A stretch of DNA of 64,000 nucleotides from an uncultured Paludibaculum sp. (GTDB lineage Bacteria > Acidobacteriota > Terriglobia > Bryobacterales > Bryobacteraceae): NCBI RefSeq assembly GCF_963665245.1, contig NZ_OY762269.1, positions 124,001 through 188,000 on the forward strand, given 5' to 3'. Numbering within the stretch: position 1 is the first letter of the stretch; each line of letters starts with the position of its first letter. The translations under genes were made by a program, and so were the position numbers. Positions 54,552 through 61,366 of this stretch are shown piece after piece. The notes beneath the pieces were generated by a model that saw only the letters and a program-made list of their open reading frames with translations, ran no database searches and was not told the DNA's origin.

Positions 54552-56120
54552 ATGCCGAGCACACTCAACTATCCCGGCGTCTATATCGAAGAAGTGCCCA
54601 GTCCAGTGCGAACGATCGTGGCCGTGCCCACGGCCGTCGCCGGATTTGTGGGCCGGGCCAAGCGCGGTCCTGTGAACCAGGCCATACGAATCCACAATTT
54701 CACCGACTTTGACCGGACTTTCGGCGGCCTGTGGACCCAAAGCGAACTGGGTTATGCCGTGCAACAGTACTTCCTGAATGGCGGCGCCGACGCCTATGTG
54801 GTGCGTAGCGTGGATGCGGCCACGGCGGCTGCCGCGGCTGTGACCTACAAATTGCCGACTCCCACGGGCAATCTGTTCCTCTCCGCCAAGACACCGGGCA
54901 CGTGGTCGAAGGACCTGTTCTTCACCGTGGACCACAACACCCGTGTGCCGCTGCAGGCGGACGAATACAACCTGATTGTGGTGCTGAAGATCACCGATCC
55001 CATCACGAACGAAGTCACCGTGATTCGCGAGGAGTACCGCAACGTCACCGGTGATCCGAACAAGGCTCGGTTTGTGCAGGCCGTCGTCGCCAACGAATCG
55101 AACCTAGTGGCGGTCACCGGCACCGTCCCGCCTGACCGGCCCAATGCCGTGACGGACTTCAACACCATCGACAGTGGCACGCCGAGTGATGGTGGCCCTC
55201 TTGGTGACACAGATATTGCGCCCGTCGCCGGCGCGGCCTCGAAGAAGGGCATGTATGCGCTGGAAGACGCCGAGATCTTCACGATCCTCGTAATCCCGCC
55301 CTATTCCGAGGGCGAGAAGCCGGGCGCGCCAGACATTGGCAGCGCCGTGTGGTCGGCAGCCGTCGTCTACGCCGAGACGAAGCGGGCGATTCTGATCTAC
55401 GACCCTCCGGCTGGCTGGAAGGACAAAGCCGCGGTGGATGCCGGCAAGGCCGCCGTGGACGCCTTCCGCAGCAAGAATTCGGTGATCTACTGGCCCAGGA
55501 TCCTGTTCTCCGATCCCTTGAAGGAGAACAGGCCGCGGCTGTTCGCGCCATCCGGGGCGATGGCCGGGCTGTACGCGCGGATCGATACGAATCGCGGTGT
55601 GTGGAAGGCGCCGGCCGGGGAGGAAGCGAAACTGCAGGGCGCGCAAGGCCTACAGTACACGCTGACAGATCTGGAGAACGGCGACCTGAATCCGATCGCG
55701 ATCAACTGCCTGCGGACCTTCCCGATTCTCGGCAACACGTGCTGGGGCGCGAGGACGCTGGTGGGCTCGGACTCGCAGGCCTCCGAATGGAAGTATCTGC
55801 CGGTGCGACGCACCGCGCTGTTCATCGAGGAGAGCCTGTTCCGCGCCTCGAAGTGGATCGTCTTCGAGCCGAATGACGAGCCGCTGTGGGCGCAGATCCG
55901 CCTGAACTTCGGCGCGTTCATGAACTCTCTGTTCCGGCAGGGCGCCTTCCAGGGCCAAACGCCGAAAGAGGCCTACTTCGTGAAGTGCGATTCGGAGACG
56001 ACGACCCAGGACGACATCAACAAGGGCATTGTGAACATCCTGGTGGGCTTCGCGCCGTTGAAACCCGTCGAATTCGTAGTCATCAAGATCAGCCAGTTGG
56101 CCGGAAAGGTCCCGGTCTAA
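54552..56120 (+). CDS. contractile tail sheath protein (Afp2/Pvc2-like)
   Basis: This is a 522-residue sheath subunit of a phage-tail-like injection system. The N-terminus YPGVYIEEVPS is the typical start of sheath proteins. Further matches include GFVGRAKRGPVN, the FGGLWTQSELGYAVQQYFLNGG segment split by a variable insert, and the conserved C-terminal domain (TLVGSD region, KYLPVRRTALFIEESL, WVFEPNDEPLWAQ-like, GFAPLKPVEFVVIKI). The sheath contracts to drive the tube through a membrane. The ribosome site AAAGGAG is good. Only one sheath gene is in the window, whereas Serratia Afp has three. Confidence 0.96.
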   Translation: MPSTLNYPGVYIEEVPSPVRTIVAVPTAVAGFVGRAKRGPVNQAIRIHNFTDFDRTFGGLWTQSELGYAVQQYFLNGGADAYVVRSVDAATAAAAAVTYKLPTPTGNLFLSAKTPGTWSKDLFFTVDHNTRVPLQADEYNLIVVLKITDPITNEVTVIREEYRNVTGDPNKARFVQAVVANESNLVAVTGTVPPDRPNAVTDFNTIDSGTPSDGGPLGDTDIAPVAGAASKKGMYALEDAEIFTILVIPPYSEGEKPGAPDIGSAVWSAAVVYAETKRAILIYDPPAGWKDKAAVDAGKAAVDAFRSKNSVIYWPRILFSDPLKENRPRLFAPSGAMAGLYARIDTNRGVWKAPAGEEAKLQGAQGLQYTLTDLENGDLNPIAINCLRTFPILGNTCWGARTLVGSDSQASEWKYLPVRRTALFIEESLFRASKWIVFEPNDEPLWAQIRLNFGAFMNSLFRQGAFQGQTPKEAYFVKCDSETTTQDDINKGIVNILVGFAPLKPVEFVVIKISQLAGKVPV

Positions 56121-56142
56121 CCACGGGAGGAGTTGAGACACC

Positions 56143-56658
56143 ATGCCATCTTTTGTCGTCAACAAGGCTACGCGCCGCGACCCTTACAAGAATTTTAAGT
56201 TTCGGCTGAAGTTCGAGGACGGCGCCGATTACATCGCTGGTTTGTCGAAGATGACTCCGTTGAAGCGGACCACGGAAGTGGTCAAACATCGCGAGGGGGG
56301 CGATCCGAATAATCCGCACAAGGCTCCGGGCCGCACGGACTACGACGCCATTACTCTTTCGCGCGGAGTGACTCACGATACCGACTTCGAGAATTGGGCG
56401 AATCTCGCTTTTCTTCACGGGGCGGCCTTCGGGGCCGAAATCGCGCTGAAGAGCTTCCGCAAGAATCTGATTCTCGACGTCTTCAACGAGTCCGGTCAAA
56501 AGGCGATCTCGTACAACATCTTCCGCTGCTGGGTGAGCGAGTACCAGGCGCTGCCGGAACTCGACGCCAACGCCAACGCCGTGGCGATCGAGACCATCAA
56601 GATCGAGTGCGAGGGTTGGGAACGTGACACCAATGTCACCGAGCCCACGGAGAAGTGA
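56143..56658 (+). CDS. tail tube protein (Afp1/Pvc1-like, T4 gp19 family)
   Basis: This is a 171-residue tube subunit. The conserved opening reads DPYKNFKFRLKFEDGADYIAG, with the FxVxxxG..AGF-type strand replaced by YIAGLSKMTPLKR, and then YDAITLSRGVTHDTDFENWA and LDVFNESGQKAISYNIFRCW follow. The end EIECEGWER-like (IKIECEGWERD) is shared by gp19-like tubes of eCIS. It follows the sheath by 22 bases with GGGAGGAG upstream. It would form the inner tube that carries cargo. Confidence 0.95.
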   Translation: MPSFVVNKATRRDPYKNFKFRLKFEDGADYIAGLSKMTPLKRTTEVVKHREGGDPNNPHKAPGRTDYDAITLSRGVTHDTDFENWANLAFLHGAAFGAEIALKSFRKNLILDVFNESGQKAISYNIFRCWVSEYQALPELDANANAVAIETIKIECEGWERDTNVTEPTEK

Positions 56659-57412
56659 GACCCTGATCGACCTTCGCGGCGGCTTCCCGCGGGCGGGACT
56701 CGTCCAGCGGCAGGCCGCCCTGCAAGGCATCGCCCGCAACACCCAGGCGATTTGGAGTGTCGATTTCACGCAATCTCTGGAGCATGTCGTGACCAGTCTG
56801 CTGTCCATTGCGTCGCCAGAACTCGAATGGACCGACTTGCACTCGCTGCCGCTGACTGACCGGCACGCGATGGTCCGTGCGGTGTGGCTGCTGGATGGCG
56901 GCGGGCCGGCGCGGGCCGAGGCGGAGTGCCACGAGTGCGGGGAATGGGTGGAGTTTGAACTGGATCTTCGCTCGATCCCGGTGCCCGGCGGTTGCGACGT
57001 ACTGACTGTGCATCGTAATGAAGAAGAACGCGCCTGTTGTCTGCCGACCCCTCTGGTGACAGAGGCGGCGAACGACGGTGTGGACGTGGCGGCTGCCTGC
57101 CTCCAGTGTTCGCGTGAAGAGGCTGAGCCTTGGGTTGATGCCGTGGAGGAGGCGCTCTCACAGAACGACCTGCTAGGGGAGATTCTGCTTGTAGGGCCCT
57201 GCGTTTCCTGCGGCCGGACGCTGCAGACTGAGTTCGACTTGAAGTCCGCATGGGCCGCCTGGATGCGAGGGATCGTCCGGCGGCTGATGGCGGATGTCCA
57301 CACCTTGGCCCGGAACTACCACTGGAGCGAGGACGAGATCCTGCGTATCCCAGAAGCGCGCCGGGCCGTTTATCTGAATTTCTGCGATGTGGAAGAGCCG
57401 GTGGAGGCGTGA
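56624..57412 (+). CDS. T4 gp26-like baseplate protein with two CxxC pairs
   Basis: This is a 262-residue protein. The last ~60 residues carry the pattern typical of the T4 gp26-like/baseplate assembly family in eCIS clusters (HTLARNYHWSEDEILRIPEA, RRAVYL). The middle has two zinc-ribbon-like pairs, C102-H-E-C105 and C193-V-S-C196. GTG at 56624 has GAGGG eight bases upstream and lies inside the end of the tube gene; ATG at 56633 is an alternative. It probably acts in assembly of the baseplate hub, perhaps as a tail chaperone. Confidence 0.75.
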   Translation: MTPMSPSPRRSETLIDLRGGFPRAGLVQRQAALQGIARNTQAIWSVDFTQSLEHVVTSLLSIASPELEWTDLHSLPLTDRHAMVRAVWLLDGGGPARAEAECHECGEWVEFELDLRSIPVPGGCDVLTVHRNEEERACCLPTPLVTEAANDGVDVAAACLQCSREEAEPWVDAVEEALSQNDLLGEILLVGPCVSCGRTLQTEFDLKSAWAAWMRGIVRRLMADVHTLARNYHWSEDEILRIPEARRAVYLNFCDVEEPVEA

Positions 57413-57413
57413 A

Positions 57414-58175
57414 GTGCCAAGCTATCTGACCAAAGCGATTGGGCAGGCACGGAAGCCGCTAGGCGCCGGAACCGTGATTATGCGCCGGGTGCAGAGGGGC
57501 ACACCGAACGCGCCCACGGCCGTGGCGGCTGCGGAAGTGCCGGCGCAAACACAGATGGTCCCTGTTGTCTCGGTACCGCAGCCTGAGGCGCAGCGGCCAC
57601 CGGGGCTGAAAGCGGATGTCGAGCAGCCGGCCCGAAGGGTCGAGATCCCGCACGGCCTGCGTGTGCAGCGCATTGTCACTCCGGTGCCATCGGCGCCCAC
57701 GGTGACGGAGCGGGTTGTGGCGCGCATGGAGCTTCGCGAGAAGCAGGTAGTGGAAGCGAAGGAAGTCGTGCGCGAGGCCGTCCGGCCTGCCGTTGGGCCG
57801 ACCACCGCACCAACCGTGCAGGAGTGGGTGGAGGTGCGGGAGGAGTCCATGCCCGCCGCTGCGCGTGCCCTGGTGGCGCCCCCAAAGCACGACATCTCAC
57901 AGATCCCATTGAGTATTGAACTGCCCCGATCGGCGCCGTCGCTACCGGCCGACGTGCAGCGCCAAGTGGAAAAGGAGGTAACCCGCGTAGTGCGGGAACG
58001 AGTTAGAAACACGGGTCTGCCGAAGTCCGCGAGCTCGCCGGAACGGCTGGAGGTCCGCATCGACCAGGTCAATGTACGTGTGGAGAATCCGCCCGCGCCT
58101 CAGCCTGCAGCGGCAGTCGCGCCCGCGCCCAGTGGCTTTGCCGATTACTTTCTGGCCCGGACCGTGTCGAGGTAA
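57414..58175 (+). CDS. proline-rich eCIS-associated protein of unknown function
   Basis: This is a 253-residue protein. The N-terminus is MPSYLTKAIGQARKPLGAG; the middle is rich in Pro, Ala, Val and Glu with little fold, plus a helical stretch (VVEAKEVVREAVRPAV). Near the C-terminus LEVRIDQVNVRVENPPAP and FADYFLARTV resemble the conserved tail of a protein found in many eCIS operons (pattern I-x-R-I-E-V-R ... DYL). The GTG at 57414 lies one base after the upstream stop with GGAGG at an ideal distance. It may be an adaptor of the baseplate or cargo loading; unproven. Confidence 0.65.
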   Translation: MPSYLTKAIGQARKPLGAGTVIMRRVQRGTPNAPTAVAAAEVPAQTQMVPVVSVPQPEAQRPPGLKADVEQPARRVEIPHGLRVQRIVTPVPSAPTVTERVVARMELREKQVVEAKEVVREAVRPAVGPTTAPTVQEWVEVREESMPAAARALVAPPKHDISQIPLSIELPRSAPSLPADVQRQVEKEVTRVVRERVRNTGLPKSASSPERLEVRIDQVNVRVENPPAPQPAAAVAPAPSGFADYFLARTVSR

Positions 58176-58178
58176 GCC

Positions 58179-59471
58179 ATGGCGGGCATCAACGGCATCC
58201 AACGCGTGACACTGACCCTGGCCCGGTTGCTGGCCGACCGCATGGAACGGCGCACCGATGTCGTCTTCACGTTTGGCATGCCGAAGCCCACGCCAGCGTC
58301 GCCGCGTTTGAACATCTTCCTCTATCACGTGAAGGAGACGCCTTACCTGCGCAATGAACAGGATCCGCGCAGGCCGCCAGCCCCGGATGGCTTCGCGCCC
58401 CTGGCATTGGAACTGGGTTACCTGATCACGAGCTACAGTGGCGGCAATCTGGCGGATCCGGGTGTGCCGTCCGGAACCCCGGCGGACAGCCTGCCGGAAC
58501 TGGATGCGCAGGAGATCCTCGCCGACGCCATGCGTGTGCTGCACGACGAGCCGATCATTACTTCGAAAACCCCGAAGTTGAACGGTGGTGGCGTCGTTCT
58601 GGACGAAGGGCTGAAGAACGAATACGAGCCTCTGCGCATCACGCCCCGGCAGTTCGATATCGATGACATCACGAAGCTTTGGACGGCGTTTCGGGAAGAT
58701 TATCAGCGGTCCGTGGCCTACCAGGTGTCCGTGATCCGGATCGAACCCGCGAAGCCCAAGGTGACCGCGCTGCCCGTGTTGACGCCGGTGTTGGTGGTGT
58801 CACCGTCCGCCTCAGCCGCGCCCGTGCTGGCCAGCGTGGACCCCATCACCGTGCTCCCGCTGGAAGTCGTTCGACTGACAGGCGAAAAACTGAACGATCC
58901 CACCATCGCCGTCTACGTCACAGATGGGGTGAACTCCGGCTTCCCGGCCACGCCCGAGCCGATGACGATCACAAAGACCCCGGATGGCATCACCTTCCAG
59001 ATCCCGAACAATGCTTCGAAGTTCCTGCCGGGGCCCAAGAAGGTCGAAGCGCGAGTGGCGCCATTCACCGGGCACGAGATTGCTTCGAACCAGCTCACGC
59101 TGAATCTGGCGCCGGGCGTCGATGCGATCTCTGTGACGTCCGGCAAGTTCGATGGCTCAGTGACGCTGGACATCACGGGCAAGTTGCTGGGCGCGGATCC
59201 CGCTGTCGCCGGTACGCTCAGCCCGCTGATCCCGGTGGTGCTCTTTGGGTCCTACGTCATTCCGAAAGCTGACGTTACGTTTGCGGCGCTGCCGGCCAAG
59301 TTGACCGTGAAGCTAAACGTGCCCGACGCAAACGCCGCGAACCTGCCCAAGACCGGGCAGGCGCTGCCAGTGCGTGTGGTGGCGAATGGCGTGGAGAGCC
59401 GCACATGGCGGCTGAACGCCGTGACGGGCGCCCCAGAGCAGAATCCCAACCTCGTGTTTACGGTGACGTGA
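58179..59471 (+). CDS. DUF4255 protein (Afp16/Pvc16-like tail terminator) with Ig-like C-terminus
   Basis: This is a 430-residue protein. Residues ~1-170 form the DUF4255 domain (MPKPTPASPRLNIFLYHVKE; LALELGYLITSYSG; DAQEILADAMRVLHDEPII), known in Afp16/Pvc16 as the cap that stops tube and sheath growth. The C-terminal ~230 residues are IPT/Ig-like beta domains (SVDPITVLPLEVVRLTGEKL), which Afp16 lacks, so this is an enlarged terminator. It starts 3 bases after the previous stop with GAGG upstream and shares TGATG with the AAA gene. Confidence 0.9.
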   Translation: MAGINGIQRVTLTLARLLADRMERRTDVVFTFGMPKPTPASPRLNIFLYHVKETPYLRNEQDPRRPPAPDGFAPLALELGYLITSYSGGNLADPGVPSGTPADSLPELDAQEILADAMRVLHDEPIITSKTPKLNGGGVVLDEGLKNEYEPLRITPRQFDIDDITKLWTAFREDYQRSVAYQVSVIRIEPAKPKVTALPVLTPVLVVSPSASAAPVLASVDPITVLPLEVVRLTGEKLNDPTIAVYVTDGVNSGFPATPEPMTITKTPDGITFQIPNNASKFLPGPKKVEARVAPFTGHEIASNQLTLNLAPGVDAISVTSGKFDGSVTLDITGKLLGADPAVAGTLSPLIPVVLFGSYVIPKADVTFAALPAKLTVKLNVPDANAANLPKTGQALPVRVVANGVESRTWRLNAVTGAPEQNPNLVFTVT

Positions 59472-61366
59472 TGGCGGTGCTTCTCGACAGCAATGACGCG
59501 TTCCTGGATGCCGCTCTCGGCTGGCTGCGGCGGCGCCTGGAGGGGGAGCTTGCGCCCGTGGGCGAGATGCTGGAGTTCCTCGCCCAACAGCCCAGCGGCG
59601 TTGCGTTCCATCGCGTCTGCACCATCTTCCGGTTGAACGCCTTTGAGCGGCATGCCTTGCTGCTGTCGGCGGCTCCCGAAATCGACGAGGTCTTTGGTGC
59701 CCTTGTTGAGAAGGCGCAGAGTGGGGGGGGGCGCTGGCCCAGGGTGAGCCTGGCGTGGCGATTGTTCTGCCGCGACCGCGCGGAATGGCTGGCGTCGCGG
59801 GACTCCTTGCGTACCGACAGCAACCTGTTGCGCTTCGAGTTGCTCCATCTGGAAGACGCGGGGTTACCTCTACCGGACCGAGCGCTGCGTGTAGACAGAC
59901 GCGTCGCTGACGCGTTATTGGGCCGCACCCTGCCCGACGAGCGGATTGCCCCGCTGCTGCGGCTTGCGCCGGCCGACGCCGGGAACAACTGGCTGACCCC
60001 CAGATTGGCAGAGGCCAGCGGGCCTCTCTTTATTCACCTTCATGGCTCCACGGCGGGTGACCTGGAGAGATTCGCGGCTCAAGCTATCTCCGGCACGGGC
60101 GCAGCTTTGCTCTGCGCCGACGCGGCCCTGTTCACAGGATCCCAGGCCGTGGCGTTAGTGCGCGAAGGATTGCTGGCGCAGTCGGCCCTTCTGCTGCGCG
60201 TGCCGGGTGAGCCGGACATCGCGTGGACCCGTCTACTACGCGACTCAGGCGCGATCACGTTTCTCATCCGCCAGGAGAAGCTGAGCAAGCCGTCTGACAT
60301 CTCCGGCGCGGAATGGCTGGAAGTGGAAGTCCCGAGGCCCGGCTCCGCCGGACAGCGACGGCTCTGGTCGGTAGCATTTCCGGGCGCTGCCGAGCGTCTG
60401 GTCCGTCAGTACAATCTGTCGGCTTCGGAGATCCACGAATGCCAGAATGCCGCTGCCACCGCGGCCTGGGCCCACGGAAGAGAAGCGACCGATGCGGACG
60501 CCGTTCAGGCGTGCGCATCTCACGCCAGGCACCGGATGGCGGAGTTCGCCGACCCTGTGGACTTGGTGAACGGATGGGCCGATCTCGTTCTGCCTGCAGA
60601 GACGCTGGGCAAGCTTCACGAGCTTTGCCAGCAGGTGGAGCAGCGAGAGCGCGTGATGGAGACCTATGGGTTCGGCCGCAAGATGGCGCGCGGCCGGGGC
60701 GTGTGTGCGTTGTTCGCAGGCCCCAGCGGGACAGGCAAGACAATGTCCGCCGAGGTGATCGCCGCGCATCTGGGACGCGAACTCTTCCGCATCAGCATTC
60801 CGCGGACGGTGAGCAAGTACATCGGGGAGACCGAAAAGGTCCTGCGCGGAGCCGTGCTGGAGTGCGAACGGTCGCGGTCGGTTCTGTTGTTTGACGAAGC
60901 CGACGCTTTCTTCGGCAAGCGGACTGAGGTAAAGGATAGTCACGACCGCTTTGCCAACATCCAGGTGAGCTACCTTCTCCAGTTGGTGGAAGAGGCTGAC
61001 CACGCCGTTCTCCTCCTCGCCACCAACCGCCGTGATGCCATCGACGAGGCCTTCCTGCGGCGCTTCCGGTTTGTGGTGGACTTTCCAGCGCCTGACCGTG
61101 GACTGCGCGAGGCGCTGTGGCGCGCCAGTCTGCCAGCCGGCGTTCGCATGGAGGGGATCGAAGTCGGAGCCTTGGCCGACAGGCTCGCTGTCACCGGCGC
61201 CAGTATCAAGAACATCGCGCTGGCCGCCAGCTACATGGCTGCTGCCGATGGGGGCATCGTGACCGCCGCGATGGTTGCCCGCGCGGCCCGGCGGGAGTTG
61301 GAGAAGTTGGGCAAGCCAGCTACCTTCAGCGAGTCGGACATTGCGGTGCGAGGGACGCCTGCATGA
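59471..61366 (+). CDS. AAA+ ATPase of the eCIS (Afp15/Pvc15-like)
   Basis: This is a 631-residue protein. The N-terminal ~350 residues contain a degenerate ATPase/winged-helix-like half (FHRVCTIFRLNAFERHALLL). The C-terminal AAA+ domain has Walker A GPSGTGKT (417-424), Walker B LLFDEADAFF (Asp475, Glu476), sensor 1 LLLATNRRDAIDEAF and an RRFRF arginine finger region. Pvc15-type ATPases are needed to load cargo or assemble the particle. The ATG at 59471 shares its A with the stop of the DUF4255 gene (TGATG). Confidence 0.93.
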   Translation: MAVLLDSNDAFLDAALGWLRRRLEGELAPVGEMLEFLAQQPSGVAFHRVCTIFRLNAFERHALLLSAAPEIDEVFGALVEKAQSGGGRWPRVSLAWRLFCRDRAEWLASRDSLRTDSNLLRFELLHLEDAGLPLPDRALRVDRRVADALLGRTLPDERIAPLLRLAPADAGNNWLTPRLAEASGPLFIHLHGSTAGDLERFAAQAISGTGAALLCADAALFTGSQAVALVREGLLAQSALLLRVPGEPDIAWTRLLRDSGAITFLIRQEKLSKPSDISGAEWLEVEVPRPGSAGQRRLWSVAFPGAAERLVRQYNLSASEIHECQNAAATAAWAHGREATDADAVQACASHARHRMAEFADPVDLVNGWADLVLPAETLGKLHELCQQVEQRERVMETYGFGRKMARGRGVCALFAGPSGTGKTMSAEVIAAHLGRELFRISIPRTVSKYIGETEKVLRGAVLECERSRSVLLFDEADAFFGKRTEVKDSHDRFANIQVSYLLQLVEEADHAVLLLATNRRDAIDEAFLRRFRFVVDFPAPDRGLREALWRASLPAGVRMEGIEVGALADRLAVTGASIKNIALAASYMAAADGGIVTAAMVARAARRELEKLGKPATFSESDIAVRGTPA

